64,000 nt of DNA from Mycolicibacterium sp. P1-18 (GTDB taxonomy: Bacteria; Actinomycetota; Actinomycetes; Mycobacteriales; Mycobacteriaceae): positions 682,001 through 746,000 of the forward strand of contig NZ_NPKR01000002.1 in assembly GCF_008329535.1 (NCBI RefSeq), given 5' to 3'. Position 1 is the first letter of the stretch, and every line of letters begins with the position of its first letter. The notes under the pieces were generated by a model. That model had not been told where the DNA came from and searched no databases. It saw only the letters and a list, made by a program, of their open reading frames with translations. A program made the position numbers and the translations under genes. Shown here one piece after another: positions 36,187-48,608 of this stretch.

Positions 36187-39100
36187 ATGAGCAAGTCGTT
36201 CGTGCACCTGCACAATCACACCGAATATTCGATGCTCGACGGTGCCGCGAAGGTCAAGCCCATGTTCGCCGAGGCGCAGCGGCTCGAGATGCCCGCCATC
36301 GGCATGACCGACCACGGAAACATGTTTGGCGCCAGCGAGTTCTACAACGCGGCGACCGACGTGGGCATCACGCCGATCATCGGCGTCGAGGCCTACATCG
36401 CGCCCGCCTCGCGGTTCGACACCAAGCGCGTGCTGTGGGGCGATCCCGGCCAGAAGTCCGACGACGTGTCGGGCAGCGGGGCGTACACCCACATGACGAT
36501 GGTCGCCGAGAACGCCACGGGCCTGCGCAACCTGTTCAAGCTGTCGTCGCTGGCGTCGTTCGAGGGCCAGCTCGGCAAGTGGTCGCGGATGGATGCCGAG
36601 ATCATCGCCGAGCACGCCGAGGGCATCATCGCCACCACCGGCTGCCCGTCGGGTGAGGTGCAGACGCGGTTGCGGCTGGGCCACGTCGACGAAGCCGTCG
36701 CCGCCGCGGCGAAGTGGCGCGAGATCTTCGGCCCGGAGAACTTCTTCCTCGAGCTGATGGACCACGGCCTCGACATCGAGCGGCGCGTCCGCGAGGGGCT
36801 GCTCGAGGTCGGTCGGAAGCTGAACATCCCGCCGTTGGCCACCAACGACTGCCACTACGTCACCCGGGAGGCGTCGCGCAACCACGAGGCGCTGCTGTGC
36901 GTGCAGACCGGCAAGACGCTGTCGGATCCCACGCGCTTCAAGTTCGACGGGGACGGCTACTACCTCAAGTCGGCCGCGGAGATGCGCGCGCTCTGGGACG
37001 ACCAGGTGCCCGGGGCCTGCGACTCCACGCTGCTGATCGCCGAGCGGGTGCAGTCCTACGCCGACGTCTGGGCGCCCAAGGACCGGATGCCGATCTTCCC
37101 GGTGCCCGAGGGTCATGACCAGGCGTCGTGGTTGACGCACGAGGTCACCGCCGGACTGGAGCGCCGGTTCAGGGGCGCGCCCGTCCCCCAGGAGTACACC
37201 GACCGGGCCATGTTCGAGATCAAGGTGATCTGCGACAAGGGCTTCCCGTCGTACTTCCTGATCGTCGCCGACCTGATCAACTACGCCAAGTCGGTCGACA
37301 TCCGGGTGGGGCCCGGCCGTGGGTCGGCGGCGGGGTCGCTGGTGGCCTACGCCATGGGCATCACCAACATCGACCCGATCCCGCACGGTCTGCTGTTCGA
37401 GCGCTTCCTCAACCCCGAACGTCCGTCGGCACCCGACATCGACATCGACTTCGACGACCGCCGCCGCGGTGAGATGCTGCGCTATGCGGCCAACCGGTGG
37501 GGCAGCGACCGGGTGGCCCAGGTCATCACGTTCGGCACCATCAAGACCAAGGCGGCACTGAAGGATTCGGCGCGCGTCAACTACGGCCAGCCCGGCTTCG
37601 CCATAGCCGACCGGATCACCAAGGCGCTGCCGCCGCCCATCATGGCCAAGGACATCCCGCTGTCGGGCATCACGGACCCGACCCACGAGCGGTACAAGGA
37701 AGCCGCCGAGGTCCGGGCACTGCTCGACACCGATCCCGACGTCCGGGCGATCTACGAGACGGCCCGCGGGCTGGAGGGCCTGGTCCGCAACGCGGGCGTG
37801 CACGCCTGCGCGGTGATCATGAGTTCCGAGCCGCTGATCGAGGCGATTCCCCTGTGGAAGCGGCCGCAGGACGGCGCCGTCATCAGCGGCTGGGACTACC
37901 CGTCGTGCGAGGCCATCGGCCTGCTGAAGATGGACTTCCTGGGCCTGCGAAACCTGACGATCATCGGTGACTGCATCGAGAACATCAAGGCCAACCGGGG
38001 GATGGACGTCGACCTGGAGGCCCTGGAACTCGACGACCCGTTGGCCTACGAGTTGCTGGGCCGCGGCGACACGCTGGGAGTGTTCCAGCTCGACGGCGGC
38101 CCGATGCGGGATCTGTTGCGCCGCATGCAACCCACCGAGTTCAACGACATCGTCGCCGTGCTGGCGCTGTACCGGCCCGGCCCGATGGGCATGAACGCGC
38201 ACAACGACTACGCCGACCGCAAGAACGGCCGGCAGGCCATCAAGCCGATCCACCCGGAACTCGAGGAGCCCCTCAAGGAGATCCTGTCGGAGACCTACGG
38301 CCTGATCGTCTACCAAGAGCAGATCATGTTCATCGCCCAGAAGGTCGCCGGCTACTCGATGGGCAAGGCCGACGCGCTGCGCAAGGCCATGGGCAAGAAG
38401 AAGCTCGAGGTCCTCGAGGCCGAGTACAAGGGCTTCCGCGAGGGCATGACGGCCAACGGTTTCTCCGAGGCCGCGGTGAAGGCGTTGTGGGACACCATCC
38501 TTCCGTTCGCCGGGTACGCGTTCAACAAGTCGCACGCCGCCGGCTACGGGCTGGTGTCGTACTGGACGGCGTACCTCAAGGCCAACTTCCAGGCCGAGTA
38601 CATGGCCGGTCTGCTCACCTCGGTCGGCGACGACAAGGACAAGGCGGCGGTCTACCTGGCCGACTGCCGCCGCCTCGGGATCACCGTGCTGCCCCCGGAC
38701 GTCAACGAGTCGGTGGTCAACTTCGCCTCGGTGGGCGAGGACATCCGGTTCGGTCTCGGTGCGGTGCGCAACGTCGGCGCGAACGTGGTGACGTCACTGA
38801 TCAACACGCGCAACGAGAAGGGCAAGTACACCGACTTCTCGGACTACCTCAACAAGATCGACGTCACGGCGTGCAACAAGAAGGTGACGGAGTCGCTGGT
38901 GAAGGCCGGCGCGTTCGACTCGCTCGGGCATCCGCGCAAGGGCTTGTTCCTGATCCACACCGACGCCGTCGACTCGGTGCTGGGCACCAAGAAGGCCGAG
39001 GCGATGGGGCAGTTCGACCTCTTCGGCGGGGGAGACGACGCCGACGCCGGCGGTTCGGTGTTCGCGATCAAGGTGCCCGACGAGGAGTGGGAGGACAAGC

Positions 39101-39726
39101 ACAAGCTGGCGCTGGAGCGGGAGATGCTGGGGCTGTACGTGTCCGGTCACCCGCTCAACGGCATCGCGCACCTTCTCTCGGCGCAGGTCGACACCCACAT
39201 CCCGGCGATCCTCAACGGCGACGTGGCCAACGACTCCCAGGTCCGGGTCGGCGGCATCCTGGCGTCGGTCAACCGGCGCGTCAACAAGAACGGAATGCCC
39301 TGGGCCTCAGCGCAATTGGAGGATCTCACCGGTGGCATCGAGGTGATGTTCTTCCCGCACACGTATTCGACCTTCGGCGCCGAGATCGCCGACGACACCG
39401 TCGTGATCGTCAGCGGCAAGGTCAACTCGCGTGACGACCGGCTCTCGCTGATCGCCAACGACCTCGTCGTCCCGGACTTCTCCAGCGCCCAGGCCGACCG
39501 TCCGGTGGCGGTCAGCCTGCCCACCCGGCAGTGCACGGTCGAGAAGGTGGTCGCCCTCAAGCAGGTGCTGGCCAATCACCCCGGCACGTCGCAGGTCCGG
39601 TTGCGGTTGATCAGCGGCGACCGCATCACCACGCTCGAACTCGACCAGGCGCTGCGCGTCACCCCGTCGTCGGCACTGATGGGTGACCTCAAGGCGCTGC
39701 TGGGCCCCGGCTGCCTCGGCGGCTAA
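36187..39726 (+). CDS. dnaE1: DNA polymerase III alpha subunit (replicative)
   Basis: 1179 residues, the main replicative DNA polymerase subunit, essentially full length for mycobacterial DnaE1. The N-terminal PHP domain starts with [14 protein letters not shown] and keeps its metal-binding His residues; in mycobacteria this domain is the proofreading exonuclease. The polymerase palm has [13 protein letters not shown] near residue 380 and the catalytic aspartates in PDIDIDFDD (417-424). A thumb/fingers region with PGPMGMN, a helix-hairpin-helix and a C-terminal OB domain ([14 protein letters not shown] near 1020) follow. It has its own likely promoter overlapping tetR and converges by four bases with the next gene. 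Confidence 0.97.
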   Translation: MSKSFVHLHNHTEYSMLDGAAKVKPMFAEAQRLEMPAIGMTDHGNMFGASEFYNAATDVGITPIIGVEAYIAPASRFDTKRVLWGDPGQKSDDVSGSGAYTHMTMVAENATGLRNLFKLSSLASFEGQLGKWSRMDAEIIAEHAEGIIATTGCPSGEVQTRLRLGHVDEAVAAAAKWREIFGPENFFLELMDHGLDIERRVREGLLEVGRKLNIPPLATNDCHYVTREASRNHEALLCVQTGKTLSDPTRFKFDGDGYYLKSAAEMRALWDDQVPGACDSTLLIAERVQSYADVWAPKDRMPIFPVPEGHDQASWLTHEVTAGLERRFRGAPVPQEYTDRAMFEIKVICDKGFPSYFLIVADLINYAKSVDIRVGPGRGSAAGSLVAYAMGITNIDPIPHGLLFERFLNPERPSAPDIDIDFDDRRRGEMLRYAANRWGSDRVAQVITFGTIKTKAALKDSARVNYGQPGFAIADRITKALPPPIMAKDIPLSGITDPTHERYKEAAEVRALLDTDPDVRAIYETARGLEGLVRNAGVHACAVIMSSEPLIEAIPLWKRPQDGAVISGWDYPSCEAIGLLKMDFLGLRNLTIIGDCIENIKANRGMDVDLEALELDDPLAYELLGRGDTLGVFQLDGGPMRDLLRRMQPTEFNDIVAVLALYRPGPMGMNAHNDYADRKNGRQAIKPIHPELEEPLKEILSETYGLIVYQEQIMFIAQKVAGYSMGKADALRKAMGKKKLEVLEAEYKGFREGMTANGFSEAAVKALWDTILPFAGYAFNKSHAAGYGLVSYWTAYLKANFQAEYMAGLLTSVGDDKDKAAVYLADCRRLGITVLPPDVNESVVNFASVGEDIRFGLGAVRNVGANVVTSLINTRNEKGKYTDFSDYLNKIDVTACNKKVTESLVKAGAFDSLGHPRKGLFLIHTDAVDSVLGTKKAEAMGQFDLFGGGDDADAGGSVFAIKVPDEEWEDKHKLALEREMLGLYVSGHPLNGIAHLLSAQVDTHIPAILNGDVANDSQVRVGGILASVNRRVNKNGMPWASAQLEDLTGGIEVMFFPHTYSTFGAEIADDTVVIVSGKVNSRDDRLSLIANDLVVPDFSSAQADRPVAVSLPTRQCTVEKVVALKQVLANHPGTSQVRLRLISGDRITTLELDQALRVTPSSALMGDLKALLGPGCLGG

Positions 39727-40475
39727 CCCAGCACGTTCACCGCGCGGGCGATGACCAGCGCGATGGTGGTCGTCGAGACCAGCGCCTGCACCGTCATCAT
39801 GCCCTTGGCCCACCGTGCCAGCGGCATGGTGTCGGTGGGGGAGAACGCCACCACGTTGGTGAAGCTGACGTAGAGATAGTCGACGAACGTCGGGCGCCAG
39901 TCCGGCTTGGCCTTGCTGGGGTCCGTCATCTGCGGGAACAGGAAGTCGGGGTACGGCTTCTCTCCGGTGCGCCGGGCGAACGGGCCACCGCGGTCCAGTT
40001 CCCAGTACCAGATGCCGAAGGCGATCACGTTGGTGACGAAGATCGCCGCACCACCGCCGAGCAACACGGCGGCGTTGTTGCTCACCTCGCCGCTGAGGAT
40101 CCGCTTGGCCAGGACGACCGCGGACGCGGTGTTGTCGACGGTGATCGCTGCGGTCAGGATCAGGCTGGCCCACCGACCGACCGTGGTGGGCCGCGAGATG
40201 CGCACGGGGTTGACGACGAGCATCACCGCCAGCAGCAGCAGTTCCATGACGATCAGCGGCCACCGCGGCAACACGGTGTACTGCAGCGGGATCGCGTGCT
40301 GGATGACGATGGCGGCCAGGATCGCGATGAGCACCGGCCAGCGGTTCTCGGGGTCCCCGGGGCGAAGCCACGACGGCACGCGGTGCTCGGCGCCGGAGGC
40401 CAGGCGTTCGGCTCGGCTGACGAAGGCCGCGACTTCCTTCGGCGGCTCGTAGGAATCTTGCTCGTCGGGACCCAT
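39723..40475 (-). CDS. Multi-pass membrane protein (DUF1345/ion-channel-like)
   Basis: 250 residues. After a charged N-terminus of about 45 residues come five or six hydrophobic segments: [65 protein letters not shown] and a C-terminal one. The segment [24 protein letters not shown] near residue 205 looks like the pore-loop region of DUF1345 and two-TM channel proteins. The ATG at 40475 is the first in frame. It overlaps dnaE1 convergently by four bases. Function is unknown; channel activity is only a possibility. Confidence 0.6.
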   Translation of the reverse strand: MGPDEQDSYEPPKEVAAFVSRAERLASGAEHRVPSWLRPGDPENRWPVLIAILAAIVIQHAIPLQYTVLPRWPLIVMELLLLAVMLVVNPVRISRPTTVGRWASLILTAAITVDNTASAVVLAKRILSGEVSNNAAVLLGGGAAIFVTNVIAFGIWYWELDRGGPFARRTGEKPYPDFLFPQMTDPSKAKPDWRPTFVDYLYVSFTNVVAFSPTDTMPLARWAKGMMTVQALVSTTTIALVIARAVNVLG

Positions 40476-40504
40476 CAGGACAGTGTGTCCGCCACCATGG
40501 AGGA

Positions 40505-40891
40505 ATGACCGACGACACGACTGTTGATTCGCTGCACGTCGGCCAGTGGATCGCCGCCGACGCCGCCGCGGTGTACGCCTTCGCCGCCGATCCCGCCAAC
40601 CTGCCGCGCTGGGCGGCCGGGCTCGCCGATCCGAAACTGGCCGCGGTGCAGGTGGAGTTCGCCCCGCGCAACGAGTTCGGCGTGCTCGACCACGTGGTCA
40701 CGCTGCCGTCGGGGGAACGCTTCTACAACCCCATGCGGGTGATACCCGCGGGGCTCGACGAACCGGGCTGCGAGGTGGTGTTCACACTGCGTCGGCTCTC
40801 GGGAGGCACCGACGAGGAGTTCGAGGCCGACGCGGCCGCGGTGGCAGCGGACTTGGCGACGTTGCGGAGCCTGGTAGAACGACCGGACTAG
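40505..40891 (+). CDS. SRPBCC-family protein
   Basis: 128 residues with a helix-grip fold: IAADAAAVYAFAADPANLPRW is the usual SRPBCC opening (strand, then helix ending in a W), followed by beta strands (FGVLDHVVTLPSG, CEVVFTLRRLSG) and the C-terminal helix AAAVAADLATLRSLVER. The ATG at 40505 has GGAGGA seven bases upstream. It diverges from the membrane protein upstream (29 bases apart) and converges by four bases with a small membrane gene. These proteins bind hydrophobic ligands or act as small cyclases/hydrolases; no catalytic residue can be assigned here. Confidence 0.7.
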   Translation: MTDDTTVDSLHVGQWIAADAAAVYAFAADPANLPRWAAGLADPKLAAVQVEFAPRNEFGVLDHVVTLPSGERFYNPMRVIPAGLDEPGCEVVFTLRRLSGGTDEEFEADAAAVAADLATLRSLVERPD

Positions 40892-41085
40892 GCGTCGGAG
40901 GACCGGAACAGAGCCTGCCCGACCCAGACCGCGACCGCGGCGGCGGTGCCGCTCAGCACGGCGGGGGCGGCGCTTGCCGTCACCACTGCGACGGCGAGGA
41001 ACACGAGGGCGCCGACCACGAGGGCCAGCACCTTGTAGGTAGGCCACGGGACGCCGGCGATGTGAACTTCCGTAGGCGTGGTCAT
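40888..41085 (-). CDS. Small two-TM membrane protein
   Basis: 65 residues. After TPTEVHIAGVPWPTYK come two hydrophobic segments, VLALVVGALVFLAVAVVTASAA and VLSGTAAAVAVWVGQALF, then a short tail. The ATG at 41085 has a strong GGAGGA three bases or so upstream, and a TATCGT -10 lies just before that. The stop overlaps the SRPBCC gene convergently. It is a typical small mycobacterial membrane protein of unknown function. Confidence 0.6.
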   Translation of the reverse strand: MTTPTEVHIAGVPWPTYKVLALVVGALVFLAVAVVTASAAPAVLSGTAAAVAVWVGQALFRSSDA

Positions 41086-41111
41086 TCCTCCACGATAGCT
41101 CGTAACTTGGA

Positions 41112-41127
41112 TTTCGGGTAGCCGAAA
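41112..41127. repeat. Short hairpin TTTCGG-GTAG-CCGAAA
   Basis: Perfect 6-base arms around a 4-base loop, between the small membrane gene and ilvA, which diverge. It is placed to act as an operator for either gene or as an RNA hairpin in the ilvA leader. No leader peptide rich in Ile or Val codons is visible. Confidence 0.3.
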
Positions 41128-41196
41128 CCTTGGGTTGGGCCCGTCGGCCGCCAAACCCGTTTTCGCTGCCCGACGGGGTAGTGGCACCATTGATCG

Positions 41197-42492
41197 GTGT
41201 CCGCCGAACTGAGTCAGACTTCTCGCCGTCCCGCGCCGCTCGGCGCCTCGGACATCGACGAGGCCGCTGACCGAATTTCGGCGCACGTCACCCTCACCCC
41301 GCTGCAATTCAGCGACCGGCTGTCCGCGATCACGGGCCTTCGGGTGTACCTCAAGCGCGAGGATCTGCAGGCAGTCCGCAGCTACAAGCTGCGCGGTGCC
41401 TTCAACCTGCTGATGCAGTTGACCCCCGCCGAGCTGGCCGCCGGCGTGGTGTGCGCGTCCGCGGGCAACCACGCTCAAGGTTTCGCGCTGGCCTGTCGTT
41501 CGATGGGCGTCCACGGTCGGGTGTACGTGCCCGCCAAGACACCGAAGCAGAAGCGCGACCGCATCCGGTATCACGGCGGCGACTTCATCGAGCTGATCGT
41601 CGGCGGCGCCACCTTCGACGTCGCCCTCGCCTCCGCGCTCGCCGACGTCGAGCGGACCGGGGCCACCATCGTTCCCCCGTACGACGACCTCCGCACCATG
41701 GCGGGCCAGGGCACGATCGCCGTCGAGATCCTCCAACAGCTCGAGGCGGAACCCGATCTCGTCATCGTTCCGGTCGGTGGAGGTGGCTGCATCAGCGGCA
41801 TCACCACCTATCTGGCCGAGCGCACGGTGAAGACCTCCGTGCTGGGAGTCGAACCGGCGGGCGCCGCGGCGATGGTCGCGGCCCTGGCCACCGGCGAGCC
41901 CGTCACCCTCGAACACGTCGACCAGTTCGTCGACGGCGCCGCCGTGGCCCGCGCCGGCGCGCTGCCGTACGCGGTGCTCTCCGCGGCAGGCGACATGGTC
42001 TCGATCACCGCCGTCGACGAGGGCGCGGTCTGCACCGCGATGCTCGACCTGTACCAGAACGAGGGCATCATCGCGGAGCCCGCGGGCGCCCTGTCGGTGG
42101 CCGCGTTGATGGAGGCCTGCACCGAGGGCACCGTCGAACCGGGTTCGACCGTGGTGTGCTTGATCTCCGGCGGCAACAACGACGTGTCCCGGTACAACGA
42201 GGTGCTCGAGCGCTCGCTGGTGCACCTCGGGCTCAAGCACTACTTCCTGGTCGACTTCCCGCAGGAGCCCGGTGCGCTGCGACGCTTCCTCGACGAGGTG
42301 CTCGGCCCCGGTGACGACGTCACGCTGTTCGAGTACGTCAAGCGCAACAACCGCGAGACCGGCGAGGCCCTCGTCGGCGTCGAGCTCAGCTCGGCCGCCG
42401 ACTTCGACGGCCTGATGGAGCGGATGCGCGGCTCCGACATGCACGTCGAGGCGTTGGAACCCGGCTCGCCGGCGTACCGCTACCTGACCTGA
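41197..42492 (+). CDS. ilvA: Threonine dehydratase (biosynthetic)
   Basis: 431 residues, PLP enzyme converting threonine to 2-oxobutanoate, the first step of isoleucine synthesis. The PLP lysine is Lys64 in SYKLRGAF; SAGNHAQG (phosphate/substrate loop) and VGGGGCISG (PLP phosphate loop) are present. A single C-terminal ACT-like regulatory region (about 340-431: HYFLVDFPQEPGALRRF) is present where E. coli IlvA has two, as in the shorter Gram-positive form. The start is GTG 41197. It converges with treZ, with 13 bases overlapping. Isoleucine feedback is expected from the ACT-like part. Confidence 0.92.
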   Translation: MSAELSQTSRRPAPLGASDIDEAADRISAHVTLTPLQFSDRLSAITGLRVYLKREDLQAVRSYKLRGAFNLLMQLTPAELAAGVVCASAGNHAQGFALACRSMGVHGRVYVPAKTPKQKRDRIRYHGGDFIELIVGGATFDVALASALADVERTGATIVPPYDDLRTMAGQGTIAVEILQQLEAEPDLVIVPVGGGGCISGITTYLAERTVKTSVLGVEPAGAAAMVAALATGEPVTLEHVDQFVDGAAVARAGALPYAVLSAAGDMVSITAVDEGAVCTAMLDLYQNEGIIAEPAGALSVAALMEACTEGTVEPGSTVVCLISGGNNDVSRYNEVLERSLVHLGLKHYFLVDFPQEPGALRRFLDEVLGPGDDVTLFEYVKRNNRETGEALVGVELSSAADFDGLMERMRGSDMHVEALEPGSPAYRYLT

Positions 42493-44213
42493 GTCCGCAC
42501 CACGGCGAACGACTGCTTGGGTAGTTGCGTCGCCTCGTCGACGACCGCGTCGGCCGAGGCCAACACGACCTCGCCGGCGACGGGCACGGTGACCGACTCG
42601 TCACCCAGGTTGCACGCGATGGTGAAGGCGCCGCGGTGCAGCGCGATCCACTTCTGCTCCTCGTCGTAGTCGACCGTCATGTGGTCGAGCCACGGGTCGG
42701 CGAAGTCCGGTTCCCCGTGCCGCAGCGCGATCAGGTCGCGGTACAGCGCGAGCAGCCTGGCGTGGTCGCCGGAGTCGAGCTCGTCCCACTTGAGCTTGGA
42801 CCGCTCGAACGTCTCGATGTCTTGCGGATCGGGGATCTCGTCGGCGTCCCACCCGTGCGCGGCGAACTCCGCCTTGCGGCCCTCGGCGGTGGCTCGCGCC
42901 AACTCCGGTTCGGGATGGGACGTGAAGAACTGGAAGGGGCTGGAGGACGCCCACTCCTCGCCCATGAACAGCATTGCCGTATACGGCGAGGCGAGCACCA
43001 GGGCGGCCTTGACGGCGAGCTGGCCGAACGTCAGGTTCTGCGAGGGCCGGTCGCCGACTGCCCGGTTGCCGACCTGGTCGTGGTCGGAGGTGTAGGCCAG
43101 CAGCCGGGTGGCGGGGATGGTCGCGGTGTCCAGCGGCCGGCCGTGGCGGCGGTGCCGGAAGGACGAGTACGTGCCCGCGTGGAAGTAGCCGTGCTTGAGG
43201 GTGTTCGCCAGGGACTCCAGGGTGCCGAAGTCGGAGTAGTAGCCCTGCCGCTCGCCGGACACCGCGGTGTGGATGGCGTGGTGGATGTCGTCGTCCCACT
43301 GCGCCGTCATGCCGTAGCCGCCGCGGTCGCGCGGCGTGATCAGCCGGGGGTCGTTGAGGTCGCTCTCGGCGATCAACGACAGCGGACGCCCCAATTGCTC
43401 GGCGAGGGAGTCGGTTTCGGCCGACATCTCCTCGAGGATGTGGATCGCGGTGTGGTCGGCCAACGCGTGCACCGCATCCAGGCGCAGACCGTCGGTGTGG
43501 AAGTCCCTCATCCACCGCAGAGCACAGTCGAGGATGTACTGGCGCACCTCGTCCGCGCCGGCCTCGGAGACGTTGACGCCCTGGCCCCAGCCGGTGTTCG
43601 CCTCGGTCAGGTAGGGCCCGTACTTGGGCAGGTAGTTGCCCGACGGCCCGAGGTGGTTGAACACCGCGTCGATCAGGACGCCGAGGCCGCGCGCATGGCA
43701 CGCGTCGACGAGACGCACCAAACCGTCTGGGCCACCGTAACTTTCCTGGACGCTGTACCACAGCACGCCGTCGTAGCCCCAGCCGCGCGTGCCGCTGAAG
43801 GAGTTGACGGGCATGAGTTCGACGAAGTCGACGCCGAGGTCGACGAGGTAGTCGAGCTTGTCGATGGTCGAGTCGAACGTGCCGCCGGGGGTGAACGTGC
43901 CGACGTGCAGTTCGTAGATCACCGCACCCTCGATGGACTTGCCCTTCCAGCCGGAGTCGGTCCAAGCCACCGTCGACGGGTCCCACAGCTGGGACCGTTC
44001 GTGCACTCCGTCGGGTTGGCGGGGGGACCGTGGATCCGGCAGCACGGTGTCGTCGTCGTCGAGGACGAAGCCGTACCGAGCGTCGACGTGGGCGTCGACG
44101 GTGGCCCGCCACCACCCGTCGTCGGATCGCGTCATGGGATGCAGGGTCCCGTCGACGTCGAGTCGGACGAGCTCGGGCAGTGGTGCCCAGACGGCGAATT
44201 CGTGATCAGGCAC
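42480..44213 (-). CDS. treZ: Maltooligosyltrehalose trehalohydrolase
   Basis: 577 residues of family GH13. It releases trehalose from maltooligosyltrehalose made by TreY. The N-terminal beta domain (EFAVWAPLPELVRLDVDG) is followed by the (beta/alpha)8 barrel with GYDGVLWYSVQ, DGLRLDAVHALAD (nucleophile Asp) and LIAESDLNDPR (acid/base Glu). GTG 44213 gives VPDHEFAVW, which matches the family N-terminus, and overlaps the treY stop by eight bases; the longer frame reads into treY. It is the last gene of the acyltransferase-treX-treY-treZ run. Confidence 0.95.
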   Translation of the reverse strand: MPDHEFAVWAPLPELVRLDVDGTLHPMTRSDDGWWRATVDAHVDARYGFVLDDDDTVLPDPRSPRQPDGVHERSQLWDPSTVAWTDSGWKGKSIEGAVIYELHVGTFTPGGTFDSTIDKLDYLVDLGVDFVELMPVNSFSGTRGWGYDGVLWYSVQESYGGPDGLVRLVDACHARGLGVLIDAVFNHLGPSGNYLPKYGPYLTEANTGWGQGVNVSEAGADEVRQYILDCALRWMRDFHTDGLRLDAVHALADHTAIHILEEMSAETDSLAEQLGRPLSLIAESDLNDPRLITPRDRGGYGMTAQWDDDIHHAIHTAVSGERQGYYSDFGTLESLANTLKHGYFHAGTYSSFRHRRHGRPLDTATIPATRLLAYTSDHDQVGNRAVGDRPSQNLTFGQLAVKAALVLASPYTAMLFMGEEWASSSPFQFFTSHPEPELARATAEGRKAEFAAHGWDADEIPDPQDIETFERSKLKWDELDSGDHARLLALYRDLIALRHGEPDFADPWLDHMTVDYDEEQKWIALHRGAFTIACNLGDESVTVPVAGEVVLASADAVVDEATQLPKQSFAVVRTQVR

Positions 44214-46464
44214 GGGTGCGCTCCAACAGGGTGGCGGGAAGGTCGGTGAACAATTCGGTCGCGGTGGCCCGGCCACTGAACGTGCGGCCTGTGAGCCGGT
44301 CGACCCACTCGCCGTCGGGCAGGCGCACCGACGTGTCGCCCCACCCGGATTCGGTCAGTGCGACGGTCCACCGCTGGACGGCGACGAGCACGTCGTCGCC
44401 GCGGAGGAAGGCGATCAGGTGCTCGGCGGCCGTGCCGTCCGGGAGCACGGGTCGATAGCCGCCGGAGAGGTAGGTCTCCGGGCGCTCGAGGCGTGAGTGC
44501 AGCGCTGCGGTGACGACGCGAAGCTTTGCGTCACTCGCCGCGGACAACGCCGCACGACGTGCCGCGTAGTCGACGGCGCGCCGGTTGTCGGGGTCGACGA
44601 GGCTGTCGTCCCAGAGTTCGGTGCCCTGGTAGACGTCGGGGATGCCGGGCACGGTCAGGGACAGGAGCTTCTGCACCTGCGAGTCGCTCTGGGCGTGGGC
44701 GTCCAATTGTTGCACCAGACTGGACATCTCGATGCCGACGGGGCCGTCGACGACGTCGTCGAGCCAGGTGTGCACGGCGCTCTCGAACTCGTCGTTCGGT
44801 TCGTTCCAGGTGGTGTGCAGGGCGGCTTCCCGGATCGCCTTCTCGGCGTAGGCGTGCAGTCGGGCGCGCAGGTCGTCGGTGACGGGGCCGGCGGCCGGCC
44901 AGACGCCGAAGGCGATCTGCCACAGGAACCGTCCGGTGTCGACGTCCGGTGGCGGCGTGGCCCGCACCCACTTGTCGACCAGTTCCGACCACAGCGAGTG
45001 CACCTGCGACAGGACGCCGATGCGGGCGCGGACGTCCTCGCTGCGCTTGGTGTCGTGGGTCGACAGGGTCACCATCGCCGACGGCCAGAAGAGGGCGCGG
45101 ACGGCGGTGGCGTGGTGGAACTCCGCTGCGCTGACCCCGAACCGCTCGGGTTCGCCACCCACCTCGTTGAGCGACACCAGCCGGGCGTCGCGGTAGAACA
45201 GGCAGTCCTCCACCGACTTCGCGGTGACCGCACCGCACAGCTGCTGGATCCGCGTTGCCGGTTCGAGGTGCTCGAGTGCCGCGGCGACGAGGGTCAGCGG
45301 TGCGGCGAGAGCTGGCTCCGCGGCGGCGGTTTCGGCCAGTGCCGTCGGCATGACGGCGGTGAGCCCGCGGTAGTCGGACCGGTAGACGCCGATGTGGGAG
45401 AGCAGCGCGGCGACGGCGTCGGGGATCCCGGGGTGGTCGGTGCCGACCGCGGCCACGATCGCCCGGTGCACGCGGGCCAGCTCGCTGGCCAGGGTGCCGG
45501 TGGACGTGGCGACCTTGAGCTGCCGGATCACCGGCTCCAGGGATTCCGCGTCACCCGCAGCGGACGGGTCGACGAGCACGCCGCCGATCTCGCGCAGCGC
45601 GTCGTACCCCGTGGTGCCCGCGACCGGCAGCGTCGGCTCGAGCGCCTCGTCGGGGGCGAGGATCTTCTCGATGACGATCCACGCGTCGGGGCCGGTGAGC
45701 TCCCGCAGCCAGATGAGATAGCCTGCGGGATCGGCCAATCCGTCGGGGTGGTCGATGCGCAGACCGTCGACCAGGCCTTCGGTGAACCAGCGCTTGACCT
45801 CGACGTGGGTGGCGTCGAAGACCGCCTTGTCCTCCTGCCGCAGCGCGGCCAGCGAGGTGATGGAGAAGAACCGCCGGTACCCGCAGACGTTGTGCTTCCA
45901 GCCGATCAGCTTGTAGTGCTGACGGTCGTAGACCTCCGCCGGCGAGCCCTCGCCGGTGCCCGGCGCGATGGGCCAGGTGCGGTCGCCGAGCCGCAGCACG
46001 TCGCCGTCGACGGTGAGGTCGTCGAGGTCGCCGTCGTCGCCCAGCACCGGCAGCACGATCTTGCCGGCCGGGTCCAACGTCCAGTCGACGTCGAAATAGG
46101 TGGCGTAGGAAGACTTCCGACCGTGGGTGAGCATGTCCCACCACCACGTGTTCTGGGTGGGGTCGTCGACGCCGACGTGGTTGGGCACGATGTCGACGAC
46201 GAGGGTCATGCCACGGGCGTGCACCGCCTCCGACAGCGTCGCGAACGCGGCGGCTCCGCCGAGTTCCTCGGAGACCGTGGTGGGATCGGTGACGTCGTAC
46301 CCGTGGGTGGATCCGGTGCTCGCGGTGAGGATCGGCGACAGGTAGAGGGTCGACACCCCGAGATCCTGGAGGTAGTCCAGCTGCTCGAGCGCGTCGGCGA
46401 AGGTGAACGCCTCCCCGCTGGCGGGTCCGCGCATCTGCAGGCGGTAGGTGGAGAGAATCGTCAT
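44206..46464 (-). CDS. treY: Maltooligosyltrehalose synthase
   Basis: 752 residues, GH13 enzyme that isomerises the reducing-end alpha-1,4 link of a glucan to the alpha,alpha-1,1 link of trehalose. It starts MTILSTYRLQMR, with LGVSTLYLSPILTASTGSTHGYD at residues about 35-60, VDIVPNHVG, DGLRIDHPDGLADP (catalytic Asp) and IVIEKIL (catalytic Glu), and later STHDTKRSED. These are the TreY-specific motifs. The ATG at 46464 is five bases after the treX stop. Together with TreX and TreZ it forms the glycogen-to-trehalose pathway; trehalose feeds trehalose mycolates in mycobacteria. Confidence 0.95.
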   Translation of the reverse strand: MTILSTYRLQMRGPASGEAFTFADALEQLDYLQDLGVSTLYLSPILTASTGSTHGYDVTDPTTVSEELGGAAAFATLSEAVHARGMTLVVDIVPNHVGVDDPTQNTWWWDMLTHGRKSSYATYFDVDWTLDPAGKIVLPVLGDDGDLDDLTVDGDVLRLGDRTWPIAPGTGEGSPAEVYDRQHYKLIGWKHNVCGYRRFFSITSLAALRQEDKAVFDATHVEVKRWFTEGLVDGLRIDHPDGLADPAGYLIWLRELTGPDAWIVIEKILAPDEALEPTLPVAGTTGYDALREIGGVLVDPSAAGDAESLEPVIRQLKVATSTGTLASELARVHRAIVAAVGTDHPGIPDAVAALLSHIGVYRSDYRGLTAVMPTALAETAAAEPALAAPLTLVAAALEHLEPATRIQQLCGAVTAKSVEDCLFYRDARLVSLNEVGGEPERFGVSAAEFHHATAVRALFWPSAMVTLSTHDTKRSEDVRARIGVLSQVHSLWSELVDKWVRATPPPDVDTGRFLWQIAFGVWPAAGPVTDDLRARLHAYAEKAIREAALHTTWNEPNDEFESAVHTWLDDVVDGPVGIEMSSLVQQLDAHAQSDSQVQKLLSLTVPGIPDVYQGTELWDDSLVDPDNRRAVDYAARRAALSAASDAKLRVVTAALHSRLERPETYLSGGYRPVLPDGTAAEHLIAFLRGDDVLVAVQRWTVALTESGWGDTSVRLPDGEWVDRLTGRTFSGRATATELFTDLPATLLERTRA

Positions 46465-46469
46465 GGTGA

Positions 46470-48601
<2,132 letters not shown>

Positions 48602-48608
<7 letters not shown>

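Noticed and set aside
35461..38535. 1024-residue minus-strand frame opposite tetR and dnaE1
   Set aside because: It spans two real genes on the other strand and shows no motifs.
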